Shown here piece by piece: positions 48,677 through 57,941 of a stretch of DNA of 64,000 bases. The stretch comes from RGIG3009 sp045648765 (GTDB taxonomy: Bacteria; Bacillota; Clostridia; Oscillospirales; Acutalibacteraceae): NCBI GenBank assembly GCA_045648765.1, contig JAZROQ010000041.1:1-64000 (forward strand), read 5' to 3'. The notes beneath the pieces are model-generated. The model made no database searches. It was given only the letters and a program-made list of their open reading frames with translations, and was not told the origin of the DNA. The position numbers and the translations under genes are program-made. Each line of letters begins with the position of its first letter. The stretch's first letter is position 1.

Positions 48677-49673
48677 CTACAATGGGTTTTCGTTTGCCGG
48701 TTTTTTCTAATTTAACTTGTGATAAAGGATTTTGTTTGGCAGCATTTTCAATTTGTTCGTTGGAAAGGTGTGTATAAATTTCGGTTGTCCCCAAATTTTC
48801 ATGTCCCAAATAATTTTGAAGCACTCGAATATCTACACCGTTTTGATACATTAACGTGGCAGCGGTATGGCGCAGTTTATGCACGGTCATATTCTGGGCA
48901 CCTTCCACATTTTTTAGATATCCTTTAATAACGTAGTGTACGCCTTGGAGAGTGATACGGCTCTTTAAGCGGCTCAAAAACAGCGCATTTTTATCTTTGA
49001 CACCATCTATCGGTCGAACACGTAAATACTGCTCAATAGCCTGTCTGCAAGCCTCGTTAAGATAAAGCATACGTTCTTTATTGCCTTTACCACGTACGCG
49101 CAGTGTGTTATCGTTTCGCGAAACGTCGGAAACGTTAATATTAACCAATTCTGCGCGGCGCAAACCGCAGTTTAAAAAGAGCATTAACATACAATAGTCC
49201 CGTTCGGCAAAATCGCCAGAAGCGCTTTGCAAAAGTGCCATTGATTGTTCCAATGACAAATACTGCGGAAGCGATTTCTTTTGCTTTGGTGTTTCTAAAT
49301 TTTGAACCGGATTATGTTCCAGGTGATGCGCATAGTCTGTTAAATACTTAAAAAACATACGCAGTGCGGTGGTTTTTCTGGCGCGAGTCGTGTTGGAATT
49401 AGAGCGTTCATTACGCAGATAATTCATATATTCGTATACATCGGTGGTGGTGATCGTTTTTATAAAGTCGATATCAATATCGGTAATTAAAATTTCTTCA
49501 GTAGGAACAGAAGAGGGGACAAGACCGCGCAATTCCTTCATAAACCGAAAAAAAGTGCGTAAATCGGTGAAATATTCGTTCACCGTGTTGGCAGAACGGC
49601 CTTTGACAACTTCGATATATCCTAAATATTCTTTCATAATTGGTGGGCATTCGGCCATATATTCTTTTTTCAT
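48660..49673 (-). CDS. Tyrosine recombinase (XerC/XerD-like)
   Basis: ATG 49673 follows AGGAGGCCGTTTACC on the minus strand. The 337-residue protein has an N-terminal SAM-like core-binding domain (about residues 10-135) and a catalytic domain with Arg in NCGLRRAELVN, Lys in VRGKGNKER, HKLRHTAATLMYQNG, LGHENLGTTEIYTHLS with the second His and the nucleophilic Tyr. Layout fits chromosomal Xer-type recombinases as well as small integrases. It lies 0.9 kb from an initiator tRNA gene, but I see no duplicated tRNA end, excisionase or phage genes, so a chromosome-dimer or housekeeping role is more likely. Confidence 0.88.
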   Translation of the reverse strand: MKKEYMAECPPIMKEYLGYIEVVKGRSANTVNEYFTDLRTFFRFMKELRGLVPSSVPTEEILITDIDIDFIKTITTTDVYEYMNYLRNERSNSNTTRARKTTALRMFFKYLTDYAHHLEHNPVQNLETPKQKKSLPQYLSLEQSMALLQSASGDFAERDYCMLMLFLNCGLRRAELVNINVSDVSRNDNTLRVRGKGNKERMLYLNEACRQAIEQYLRVRPIDGVKDKNALFLSRLKSRITLQGVHYVIKGYLKNVEGAQNMTVHKLRHTAATLMYQNGVDIRVLQNYLGHENLGTTEIYTHLSNEQIENAAKQNPLSQVKLEKTGKRKPIVEKDIE

Positions 49674-50522
49674 GGTAAACGGCCTCCTTCTGTTGTGAAA
49701 CAATGTTTCACAAATTGTGTTTCTTCTATTTAATATAATTAAGTATACCATATCAACTATACAAAATAAAGAAAATTTTTATAGTAACATTAAATTTTGA
49801 AAATAGGGTGTATTGTTATGCTGCGCAGATTGATTATTTAGTATTGCTTTCAACAACATTTATTAATTAAATAAAAACAAGAAAAATTTTATAAAATTAA
49901 TCTAATTATTAAAAACGTAAAATTGTTAGCCGATAAAATTTTTCTTTACATAGAAAGTATCGTTCAAAAAATTTTTATCGGCTACAAAGCTTAGCAGAAA
50001 ACTATAATAGGAAATAATGAAAGATAAAATAAACAGTATGAAACGTAAAACGCAAATAAACAGCAAAAGAAAATTTAAAATAATGACCATGAGTACAAGT
50101 TAAGTGTTATATAAACAAAATAGGCCATACTATAAAATACCGGTTAAAGACGCCAAAGTGGACCTCTGTTGGCTATTTTATCGTTTTGTCCCTCCCTCTA
50201 CTATACAAAATATTCATTTTGTATAGTAGGATATGTTTGAGATATGGGTATCCCCTTGGCGGATTAGAATATGATTGCTCGTATATTTTAGAATTAAAAC
50301 CAACACCGAATTTAAAGTGTTATAATTTTTTAAACAGAGATTTAACCATTGTAAAAATTTTTGATTTTTTTATTAACAAATACGATTGTGGTAGAAATAA
50401 TAATTTATAGACGTTATACTTTGCTGTCCGTTATAGTGAAATAGTGATATTATTTTTTAATGCCCTCTTCCCTATTTGATGCAGTAACTTTTATTTTAAC
50501 CAACAAAGTGATGATTTTTGTG
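49674..50522. other. AT-rich gene-free stretch with inverted repeats
   Basis: No convincing gene is seen in these 0.85 kb; short open frames lack ribosome binding sites. It holds the recombinase promoter region (TGG-TATACT on the minus strand near 49740), a long fold-back (about 49927-49944 with 49968-49984, one bulge), a second fold-back (about 50119-50129 with 50168-50179) and a perfect 14-bp inverted repeat at 50198-50229. The CTATACAAAATA string of the latter also occurs at 49757-49768. Function unknown; it might hold small RNAs or remnants of a mobile element. Confidence 0.55.
50198..50229. repeat. Perfect 14-bp inverted repeat with 4-base spacer
   Basis: Arms 50198-50211 (CTACTATACAAAAT) and 50216-50229 are exact reverse complements around ATTC. 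There is no T run after it, so it is not a typical terminator. A partial copy of the left arm lies at 49756-49768. Confidence 0.7.
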
Positions 50523-50551
50523 TTGACAAGCAGAGTTTTTCTTGTTATAAT
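50523..50551 (+). promoter_or_regulatory. Full-consensus promoter of the initiator tRNA gene
   Basis: Perfect TTGACA (50523-50528), 17-base spacer and perfect TATAAT (50546-50551), as expected for a stable RNA gene; the tRNA begins 28 bases later. Confidence 0.85.
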
Positions 50552-50579
50552 AAGTAAGTCCCAAGGACAGTGTACACAT

Positions 50580-50654
<75 letters not shown>

Positions 50655-50656
50655 AA

Positions 50657-50690
50657 AAAAGCACGGTAACTTTGTGCCGTGCTTTTTACT
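50657..50690 (+). terminator. Terminator of the tRNA gene
   Basis: Stem AGCACGG/CCGTGCT (50660-50666 with 50677-50683) followed by TTTTACTTTTTT. Confidence 0.8.
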
Positions 50691-50721
50691 TTTTTTAAAA
50701 ACCAGGAAGGAAGTATTATTT

Positions 50722-51384
50722 GTGGATATTAAAGGCGCAATTTTTGATCTTGACGGAACCATTATCAACTCCCTGTTTTTTTGGGACAGACTTTGGGAAT
50801 TGTTGGGTGAAAAATATCTTTCGGACAAAACTTTTCGTCCGGGACTTGACATGGAAAAAGCCGTGCGCACCGTCACTTTTGTTGATGCAGCCGAAATGCT
50901 TTATAAAAAGTTTGGGTTTGGCAGTGCCGAAGATATATACAAACTGATGTATGATTTCTGCGTTGATATTTACCGAAATGAGGCGACGTTTAAACCGGGT
51001 GCCAAGGAAATGCTTGACCATCTTAAAGCAAAAGGTGTTAAGATGTGCATTGCATCCGCTTCGATGCCGGGACTTCTTCGTGAAATATTTGATAGATTTG
51101 GGCTTGATGAATATTTTCCAAAAATAATTTCTTGTGCGGATGTTGGAAAAGGCAAATCGCATCCTGATGTATTTATTGCAGCTGAAAAGTATCTTGGTAC
51201 AACACGAGACGACACTTGGGTGTTTGAAGATTCTTTTGTTGCTCTTAAAACTGCGAAAAACGCCGGTTTTCAGACGGTAGGTGTATTTGACGAGCATAAC
51301 TTTGGTGCTGTCGGCGTTGAGGATGTTTCAACAATCTACATTAAAGAGGGCGACAGTTTTATCAAACTTATTGAAAAAATATAA
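50722..51384 (+). CDS. HAD-family phosphatase (beta-phosphoglucomutase-like)
   Basis: GTG 50722 is 10 bases past AGGAAGGA; the upstream in-frame ATG at 50674 lies in the tRNA terminator. The 220-residue protein has motif I FDLDGTIINS, motif II IASAS, motif III Lys in GKGKSHPDVF and motif IV FEDSFVALKTAKNAGF. The helical cap is inserted between I and II (about residues 18-85). It acts as a sugar- or nucleotide-phosphate phosphatase or mutase; substrate not determined. A terminator follows. Confidence 0.88.
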   Translation: MDIKGAIFDLDGTIINSLFFWDRLWELLGEKYLSDKTFRPGLDMEKAVRTVTFVDAAEMLYKKFGFGSAEDIYKLMYDFCVDIYRNEATFKPGAKEMLDHLKAKGVKMCIASASMPGLLREIFDRFGLDEYFPKIISCADVGKGKSHPDVFIAAEKYLGTTRDDTWVFEDSFVALKTAKNAGFQTVGVFDEHNFGAVGVEDVSTIYIKEGDSFIKLIEKI

Positions 51385-51390
51385 ACTGTA

Positions 51391-51426
51391 AAACACAGCA
51401 TATCTCTTGGTATGCTGTGTTTTTCA
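51391..51426 (+). terminator. Intrinsic terminator after the HAD gene
   Basis: A 12-bp stem (51391-51402 with 51411-51422) with a T run. Confidence 0.85.
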
Positions 51427-51435
51427 TACATCCAA

Positions 51436-51464
51436 TTGATTTGTGTTTGTTTTTGTGATATATT
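51436..51464 (+). promoter_or_regulatory. Promoter of the nitrilase-family gene
   Basis: TTGATT (51436-51441), 17-base spacer, TATATT (51459-51464) preceded by TGTGA. Confidence 0.55.
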
Positions 51465-51485
51465 TTGAATAACAGAGGTGATATC

Positions 51486-52286
51486 ATGAAAATAACAGTT
51501 GTTCAACCACCGTATTTTGCAGGTGAAAAACCCGATGAAAAAATCGCAGACTTTTTATTGAGCAAACTGCAAAAAGTTGAAAAAGACTCTTTAATCGTTT
51601 TGCCGGAATATTCCAACGCAGGCGGTATTTCGGATATAGAAAGTGAAAAAGCTGCCATGCCTCGTGCAAAGAAAATGCTGAAAACAGCAGCGATTATTGC
51701 AAAAGAAAATGCCGCCTATGTTGCTATCAACGTCTTAGAGGATAGAAACGAGGAAATTAAAAACAGTACATATTTGTTTGATAAAAAAGGAAATATTGCT
51801 TTTATTTATGATAAAATACATCTTCCGCCAAGTGAAATTGCTTTGGGTGTTCAACATGGTGAAGGGGCTTGTGTTTGCGATTTAGACGGTATTCGGTTTG
51901 GATTTTTGACTTGCTATGACGTGTATTTTAACGAACAAATCGAATACCTTGCTTCTCAAAAACCAGATATTATACTCATCCCCGGTTATCAACGCGGAGA
52001 AACCACTGATATTATTCGTGCTCAAACCAAGCTGATTGCATTTCGATGTAACAGTTTCGTCGCGAAATCTTCCTATTCAATGAATAGTGATGAAAAAGGT
52101 GGTTGTTCCATGATTGTTTCCCCCGACGGGAAAATACTAAAAGATATGGGAAAATCAACGGGGGCGGTTTCGACCAATATCGAGCCAAAAGAAAAATACA
52201 TGCGCACAGCAGGTTTTGGCGGCGGTATGATTCGCAACGACGATTTTATAAATAATGGACTTCGTCCCGGTGTTTTTAAAAATTAA
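51486..52286 (+). CDS. Carbon-nitrogen hydrolase (nitrilase superfamily)
   Basis: ATG 51486 follows AGAGGTGATATC. The 266-residue protein shows the Glu-Lys-Cys triad: LPEYSNAGG (about residue 42), YDKIHLPPSE (about residue 112) and FLTCYDVYF (about residue 145). Family members hydrolyse amides, nitriles or N-carbamoyl compounds; here no neighbour points to a substrate. It has its own promoter and is followed by an SPFH gene with another promoter, so they are probably separate units. Confidence 0.88.
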   Translation: MKITVVQPPYFAGEKPDEKIADFLLSKLQKVEKDSLIVLPEYSNAGGISDIESEKAAMPRAKKMLKTAAIIAKENAAYVAINVLEDRNEEIKNSTYLFDKKGNIAFIYDKIHLPPSEIALGVQHGEGACVCDLDGIRFGFLTCYDVYFNEQIEYLASQKPDIILIPGYQRGETTDIIRAQTKLIAFRCNSFVAKSSYSMNSDEKGGCSMIVSPDGKILKDMGKSTGAVSTNIEPKEKYMRTAGFGGGMIRNDDFINNGLRPGVFKN

Positions 52287-52291
52287 CTGAA

Positions 52292-52320
52292 TTGTAAAGG
52301 ATAATCTTTTGTGATATACT
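52292..52320 (+). promoter_or_regulatory. Promoter of the SPFH-protein gene
   Basis: TTGTAA (52292-52297), 17-base spacer, TATACT (52315-52320), again preceded by TGTGA as in the promoter at 51436-51464. Confidence 0.55.
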
Positions 52321-52357
52321 TTGTTTAAAATAAGATACTTTTAGGAGGATAAAAGGT

Positions 52358-53296
52358 ATGATATGGATTGTTTTGGGACTCATAATTGTTCTTTTGATTT
52401 TCTGTTTGAAAATTGTGCCACAAGCAACGGAATATGTAATTGAACGATTAGGCAAATATCAAAAAACATGGGGTGCCGGTCTTCACTTTTTGGTTCCTGT
52501 GATTGACCGCATGGTTAAACGAGTAACATTGAAAGAACAAGTTTTGGACTCCCCTCCCCAACCGGTTATCACCAAAGACAATGTTACGATGCAAATTGAT
52601 ACCGTGGTATATTTTAAAGTGTTTGATGCAAAACTTTTTACCTATGGTGCGGTGAATCCCATCAGCGCTCTTTCTAACCTGACGGCAACCACTTTGCGGA
52701 ACATTGTCGGCGAATTGGAATTGGATGACACATTAACTTCACGCGATACCATTAACGGCAAAATGACCGAAATTTTGGATTGTGCCACCGACCAATGGGG
52801 TATTAAAGTTAACCGCGTGGAGTTGAAAAACATTATTCCCCCTGCTGAAATTCAAAATGCAATGGAAAAGCAAATGAAAGCAGAACGCGACAGACGTGAA
52901 ACACTTTTGGAAGCAGAAGGTCATAAAGCTGCTGTAATCACCCGCGCAGAAGGCGATAAACAAGCCATGATTTTGGCCGCCGAAGGCGAACGTGATGCCA
53001 GAATTGCCAGAGCAGAAGGCGAAGCAAAGGCCATAATGCTTGCTAAAAAAGCAGAAGCCGACGGTCTTGCCGCATTGAAAGCTGCCGGCGTAGATGCCGC
53101 TGTTTTGGAACTGAAAAAATACGAAGCTTTGATTGCCATGTCTAATGGTAGCGCTTCGAAAATTATTGTTCCTACCGATGCTGTTGACATGACTAAATCA
53201 AACGTGTTTTTTTCGGAAACCACCGGTCTTGGGAATACAACCCCTGCCTCTTCCCCCGCTGCTCCACCGGTTAAAGAAGACCCTTGTTGCGACTAA
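52358..53296 (+). CDS. SPFH/Band 7 (stomatin/QmcA-like) membrane protein
   Basis: TAGGAGGAT precedes ATG 52358. The 312-residue protein has one N-terminal membrane segment (residues 2-20), the stomatin signature YVIERLGKYQKTWGAGLHFL and LDSPPQPVITKDNVTMQIDT, then a long Glu/Ala/Arg-rich coiled coil (about 165-245; repeated AEG units) and a Pro-rich tail ending in CCD. Such proteins form large oligomers on membrane microdomains and often pair with NfeD or FtsH. No nfeD gene is next to it. Confidence 0.92.
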   Translation: MIWIVLGLIIVLLIFCLKIVPQATEYVIERLGKYQKTWGAGLHFLVPVIDRMVKRVTLKEQVLDSPPQPVITKDNVTMQIDTVVYFKVFDAKLFTYGAVNPISALSNLTATTLRNIVGELELDDTLTSRDTINGKMTEILDCATDQWGIKVNRVELKNIIPPAEIQNAMEKQMKAERDRRETLLEAEGHKAAVITRAEGDKQAMILAAEGERDARIARAEGEAKAIMLAKKAEADGLAALKAAGVDAAVLELKKYEALIAMSNGSASKIIVPTDAVDMTKSNVFFSETTGLGNTTPASSPAAPPVKEDPCCD

Positions 53297-53382
53297 ACTT
53301 ACCAATTATATTGATGAAAAAGACATTCAAAAAAGATAATCGGTGAAGCGATCTATAAACCCTATTTAATAAATTTAGAAGC

Positions 53383-53422
53383 AAAAAGCTCAAAGCGCCT
53401 TTCAGTGCTTTGAGCTTTTTTG
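53383..53422. terminator. Terminator after the SPFH gene
   Basis: A 14-bp stem (53383-53396 with 53407-53420, including the A and T runs) can stop transcription from both sides; the polysaccharide operon converges here. Confidence 0.8.
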
Positions 53423-53454
53423 ATTTAAGTATTTGATGTGTTCTATTCGTCCTT

Positions 53455-54660
53455 TTATTTCACATCGAAAACATGTAATTTATCATACAGCTTTTGTCTT
53501 TTATCGGCAAGAGGCACTGTTTTTAAGATGTTTATCCTTTTGCCTTTAATCACTAAAATAACGTACTTTAAAGCTCGATAAGGTAAATAAACGGCATAAA
53601 GAAACGGGTGTTTTTTTACAATGGGGAAAACCTCATCTGTCGAATCTTTAAGTGTTCTGAAAAGATTATAAAGTTTGCTATGTTTTTTACCATCTGTTTT
53701 ATGGTTTGCAATAAGATTGCCGCTTCTACCTCGCAAAGAATCTTTCTTGCCAAAGTTTCCTCCGCTGATAATATCCTCTAAAACTTCCTGCGCTACCATT
53801 TTATCGGTAATAGTATGCCATGATGGTTGTTCCACTCCAAAATAAATAATGGCAATATCCACTAAAACAGAAAAAAACGTATGAAGACCAATTTGTTTTA
53901 AAAGCGGTAAAAATTCTTTGGAATAAAAAGATTTGTCTTTTGTGCTATTAACAAAAGCAACTACATCGCATAAATGTCGAAGTCCAATCCCTTCGTAAAG
54001 TAAATGGTGTTGTGTGTGAAGTAAGAGAATCAAGCCATGATAAAGATCATTCGGGGCCGTGAAATCACCTGATCCAATATTCTTATTTTGTGTGTTGGAA
54101 AGTGTGTTTGAAAGCACATTATCAATTATGGCACCCGCTTTTCCGCAAGGAATACCGGCCGGTTTGTGATGCATTTCAAGATGTGCACCATTTTTGTTAA
54201 ATACGATATGGTGATCGTGATTTTCCTTATAAGAAACATACCCATTTGATTTTAAAAGCTGTTTAACACTCTCTTTTTGCGTTGTTGAAACGAGAAAATC
54301 AACATCCCCTAAAATACGATTTTGAGGATTTTTATAATATGATGCCGATGTCTCGCCCTTAAGAATGACATAGTCATAATTGTTGGATGATAAAATTTGC
54401 ACAAGTTCTTTTTGCCAATTATCAACAATTGCATTTTTGGCCGAAAAAATACAAGCTTTTTCAAACCATGAATTATAAATATCAGCAGGAATCCGCTCTT
54501 TGATTTTGGTTGCTGCCACTATTGCAGAAACCGCAACCGTCTGTGAAAAAGATTCTTTGGCTACTCTGGTCCAATTGATATTTCCATCTGGTATTTTGGG
54601 TTCTTTGCCTGTAATATCTGATTTTAAAAGTTCAATCAGAACCAATTGCTCAGTAGTCAA
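53455..54660 (-). CDS. Nucleotidyltransferase-fold protein (NTP_transf_5-like)
   Basis: TTG 54660 with AGAAGGAGTTGAAACG upstream on the minus strand is the start. The 401-residue protein carries VILKGETSASYYKNP followed by RILGDVDFLVS (about residues 97-127), the Gly-rich strand plus D-x-D metal pair of a nucleotidyltransferase fold of the PF14907 kind. HHIVFNKNGAHLEMHHKP follows. The rest is helical. Members occur in polysaccharide and in peptide natural-product clusters, and their reaction is poorly known. It is the last gene of the polysaccharide operon. Confidence 0.78.
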   Translation of the reverse strand: MTTEQLVLIELLKSDITGKEPKIPDGNINWTRVAKESFSQTVAVSAIVAATKIKERIPADIYNSWFEKACIFSAKNAIVDNWQKELVQILSSNNYDYVILKGETSASYYKNPQNRILGDVDFLVSTTQKESVKQLLKSNGYVSYKENHDHHIVFNKNGAHLEMHHKPAGIPCGKAGAIIDNVLSNTLSNTQNKNIGSGDFTAPNDLYHGLILLLHTQHHLLYEGIGLRHLCDVVAFVNSTKDKSFYSKEFLPLLKQIGLHTFFSVLVDIAIIYFGVEQPSWHTITDKMVAQEVLEDIISGGNFGKKDSLRGRSGNLIANHKTDGKKHSKLYNLFRTLKDSTDEVFPIVKKHPFLYAVYLPYRALKYVILVIKGKRINILKTVPLADKRQKLYDKLHVFDVK

Positions 54661-54706
54661 CGTTTCAACTCCTTCTACACAGTCTTATAATAAAAGCTCT
54701 AGCCTA

Positions 54707-56230
54707 TTATCTTTTTACTAGCTTTTTTATTTTTCCCAAAAACAAGTTTTTTTCATAATCGTTAAGTTTAAAAATCACCAAAACAAAAAACACTGCAACA
54801 AACAAAAGTGAATTAATAGCAAACCTTAAATATCCATGCGCAAGAGGATTATATTTTTCGAGCAAAAGTCCAATAAGCATAGCAATTAACATAGGGGGCA
54901 TAAGTTTTACAAACGTTTCTTTTATAAACAGAGGAATATTAAACTTAAGCACTTTATGATAAATAATTGCCATTAAAATTGTTCTTACCATATACGAAAC
55001 AAATATAGAAATGCTCGCACCAAGCGCACCAAAAAACCTAGAAAGAATTAACGATAAAGCAACGTTAATTACACCCATTATAACAAATACAATGGCCTGA
55101 AGTTTAACTTTGTTTTCAACAACTAACGTTGTGCTTGCAATCTGCATTGGCTGAAAGAAAAAACTAGGGATAATCAAAAAGATACAGCACAAATAACTTT
55201 CGGAAAATTCCGGTCGATTCCAAACATCAACAATAAACGAATGACCTACCGCGATAAAACCTGTGACAACAAGGCCGATCATCAGACATTGTATTCTGCC
55301 AATTTTAATCATTAAAGGCATTAGTTCGGTTTCTTTTTTGTTTTCATAAACCATCTTAGAAATCCTTGGCATAAACATCCCGTTAATGGCAGTGGCAAAG
55401 GCATAAACATAACCTTCTATGGTTTGCCCCAATCCAAATAGTGCGACACCAATTGAACCTGTAACGGACACAGCCGCAATAATTGACGGAGTAATATTGA
55501 ATATCAATCTTAGTGCTAAACTTGCAACCGTTGTCCAAATGGAAAAACCAAAAATTTCTTTGAGCAAATGTTTGTCTTTATATTTAAAGTTTACTTTTAC
55601 ATTTGTTTTTTTCTTGATAATAAATAACTTTATAGCAATCGTAAGCAGCCCTGATATTGCATTTACAAGAACAAGAGCGTACACGCCATAGCCGAGCGAC
55701 AATGCAATTACCATGGCGATAATAATAAAGGCCTTATGGAACAAATCGGCAACTTTCATCCATACAAATTTCTCATAAGCCGTTAATATACCATTAAGAT
55801 TCGTAAACGGGAACGATATTACCGTAAAAAGTCCTACGATAACGTAAAGAACTTTAAACGTTTCAAGTTCACTAACGGTGAGATTATCATAGATTCCGGT
55901 TATAAAAAATCCAACAACAATCAACACCGCTAAAATCACGGCATCAATAGCAAGATAAAGTTTGTAAACAACACCTAAAAAGTTATTCACTTTTCCCTGA
56001 TCGCCTTCTGCATTAAATTTTGAAACAAAGCGTGTTACGGCAACGCCCATCCCAAAATCCATAACAAATAAAGTGATAAAGGATGTGGCAAGGATGTATA
56101 AGCCATAATTCCCCTGCCCTATTTGCTTTATCATCCACGGAGTATATATAAGCCCTGCAACCATATTAAACGCAATGGTAAAATATGACATCAGAGCACC
56201 AAACTTAATTTGATTTGAACTTTTGTTCAT
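54707..56230 (-). CDS. Polysaccharide flippase (Wzx/MOP family)
   Basis: The 507-residue membrane protein has about 12-14 predicted helices and the Wzx-like start FGALMSYFTIAFNMVAGLIYTPW (broken here as residues 11-33) with MDFGMGVAVTRFVSK. It would flip lipid-linked repeat units across the membrane for the polymerase. Start ATG 56230 has TGGTGG upstream. It is positioned among glycosyltransferases and an EpsG-like polymerase, which agrees with a Wzy-dependent pathway. Confidence 0.88.
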   Translation of the reverse strand: MNKSSNQIKFGALMSYFTIAFNMVAGLIYTPWMIKQIGQGNYGLYILATSFITLFVMDFGMGVAVTRFVSKFNAEGDQGKVNNFLGVVYKLYLAIDAVILAVLIVVGFFITGIYDNLTVSELETFKVLYVIVGLFTVISFPFTNLNGILTAYEKFVWMKVADLFHKAFIIIAMVIALSLGYGVYALVLVNAISGLLTIAIKLFIIKKKTNVKVNFKYKDKHLLKEIFGFSIWTTVASLALRLIFNITPSIIAAVSVTGSIGVALFGLGQTIEGYVYAFATAINGMFMPRISKMVYENKKETELMPLMIKIGRIQCLMIGLVVTGFIAVGHSFIVDVWNRPEFSESYLCCIFLIIPSFFFQPMQIASTTLVVENKVKLQAIVFVIMGVINVALSLILSRFFGALGASISIFVSYMVRTILMAIIYHKVLKFNIPLFIKETFVKLMPPMLIAMLIGLLLEKYNPLAHGYLRFAINSLLFVAVFFVLVIFKLNDYEKNLFLGKIKKLVKR

Positions 56231-56255
56231 ACCACCAACTCCAAAGTGCTATTAT

Positions 56256-56792
56256 TTATCGGTATTTAATAATTTTAGCCGGTATACCTACTGCAACTGA
56301 ATTTTCGGGGATTACACCTTTTACTAAAGCCTTAGCTCCAATTACTGCACCATCTTTAATAACGCTTCCTTTGAGAACCGTAACATTAGCTGCCACCCAA
56401 ACATCACTTCCTATTACGACCGGCAAAATGGTGTTACTTTGCTTTGCCATTAATGTATCTGCTTTAATACCATGATCCGTATCAATTATGTAACATTGAG
56501 CCGCTATCATGGTATTATCCCCAATAGTAACACCTCCGCCATTTTTGGAAGAGTAAATTATAGTTCCTTGCCCAATAGCAACATTATTTCCGATTGTTAT
56601 AGGACCATCTCCGAAAAACGTTACCCCCGGGTATATGGTAACCATTTTCCCCAATTTAATATTTGTGTTTATTAAAGTCACATTACCAACCAACAAGAAT
56701 TGCTTATGTTTGCATCCGATTTTTCTTCTAAAAACTGCTTTTCGATACTTTCGTATGATTTTTTGAATAATTCTATCAAAAAATAACATCAT
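56256..56792 (-). CDS. Hexapeptide-repeat acyltransferase
   Basis: ATG 56792 overlaps the stop codon of the upstream glycosyltransferase (ATGA) and has GAGGAG upstream. The 178-residue protein contains left-handed beta-helix repeats (VTIGDNTMIAAQCYI, VVIGSDVWVAANVTVL, SVIKDGAVIGAKALV) and the His of DTDHGI expected for acetyl transfer. It ends with the PAKIIKYR signature of sugar O-acetyltransferases. It probably acetylates a sugar of the repeat unit. Confidence 0.9.
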   Translation of the reverse strand: MMLFFDRIIQKIIRKYRKAVFRRKIGCKHKQFLLVGNVTLINTNIKLGKMVTIYPGVTFFGDGPITIGNNVAIGQGTIIYSSKNGGGVTIGDNTMIAAQCYIIDTDHGIKADTLMAKQSNTILPVVIGSDVWVAANVTVLKGSVIKDGAVIGAKALVKGVIPENSVAVGIPAKIIKYR

Positions 56793-57931
56793 ATTGCACT
56801 CCTCATTAAATCTTTTAATTCGCAAACAAACATCTTGTCCAATTGAGAAATTATTTCTCGACTATCATACGTTGCGTTTGTATTTGCAAAAGTAATAACT
56901 TTGGCAACATCTTCCGGTTTTTGTTCTTTATAAAAAAACATATCTCCCCCAATAGCGGATGTTTCAACAACAGGGATTTTAACACTTACTACCTTTAACC
57001 CATTTGCCATGTAGGAAAGTATTTTAGAGGGAAATGAAGTGTCATTATAAACACCGTTTGGATTCTGAGTACTCAAACCAATATCGCAACTTTGTATAAA
57101 ACGAATATACTCTTCACCTGACAATAAGCCGTCATAAGAAACTGTACAAGAGGAAACCTTAGAAACTCGTTGAATCTCGTTTAATAACATTTGCTTATCT
57201 TCTTTACCGCCAAACCCAATTATATGCATGTGATAGTTCTCATCCAAAAACTCAGCAGCCCTAACCGAGGAAAAGGCGCCACCTTTTCTTATATCAAATG
57301 TGCCGGCATAGACAATATGCGTTTTTCCATCGTTAAATTTTTCTGATATTTTTGGTTCTACTTTATATGTACCGTGAATTATTACACTTGGTTTTGTGTT
57401 GACATTCAATTTGTCATCCAGCATTTTGGTCGGGAAAATATAGGCGTCCGCCGCATCAAATATTTTATATTCTTTAATACGATCGGATTCCCTACCGTTG
57501 ACATCGGCATATATTTCTTCCACTTCTAAAATTAAACGAAAGCCCTTTTTCTTTTTTGCTCTAACAATAAAATTCGCATAATCTACAGAATGGTATACAA
57601 TAAGAGTGTCATTTGAGGTGATGTTTTTTAAAATGTATTTTTTGTATTGATATCGCAAATAAAGAACACTAATTATTCTGTGGATCTTATTTCCCCACCT
57701 GGTTGTTTTGAAAAGACGGAGTTTGCTGTTTTTTCCGATATTGCTAATTTTACCAGGATAACCCTTTGAGTTTAACGTGTGCGACGATGAAACAACTTCA
57801 ACTGTACAATTGCATTTTTCCAAAGATTCAATGATATAGGTCATCTTGTTAGACGCTGCCAACACATGATTTCTATTCTCATCTTTGTTATCAACTGTAT
57901 CATAATAACCTAAATAGTAAATTTTATTCAT
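56789..57931 (-). CDS. Glycosyltransferase (GT-B fold, family 4-like)
   Basis: The 380-residue protein has a Rossmann-like N-domain and a C-domain with HIVYAGTFDIRKGG, MHIIGFGGKEDKQM and a FPSKILSYMANGLKVVSV nucleotide-binding region, which is the usual GT-B pattern with Glu replaced by a Pro/Ser-rich loop typical of Gal f or NAc-sugar enzymes. Donor and acceptor are unknown. Cytoplasmic, acting on a lipid-linked intermediate by context. The acyltransferase gene is coupled to its end. Confidence 0.85.
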   Translation of the reverse strand: MNKIYYLGYYDTVDNKDENRNHVLAASNKMTYIIESLEKCNCTVEVVSSSHTLNSKGYPGKISNIGKNSKLRLFKTTRWGNKIHRIISVLYLRYQYKKYILKNITSNDTLIVYHSVDYANFIVRAKKKKGFRLILEVEEIYADVNGRESDRIKEYKIFDAADAYIFPTKMLDDKLNVNTKPSVIIHGTYKVEPKISEKFNDGKTHIVYAGTFDIRKGGAFSSVRAAEFLDENYHMHIIGFGGKEDKQMLLNEIQRVSKVSSCTVSYDGLLSGEEYIRFIQSCDIGLSTQNPNGVYNDTSFPSKILSYMANGLKVVSVKIPVVETSAIGGDMFFYKEQKPEDVAKVITFANTNATYDSREIISQLDKMFVCELKDLMRSAI

Positions 57932-57941
57932 TGTTATCTCC

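Noticed and set aside
50186..50410. 74-residue plus-strand frame in the AT-rich interval
   Set aside because: Starts at a TTG without ribosome binding site, crosses the 14-bp inverted repeat and resembles no family I know.
50716..51297. 193-residue minus-strand frame
   Set aside because: Antisense of the HAD phosphatase gene, which has complete motifs.
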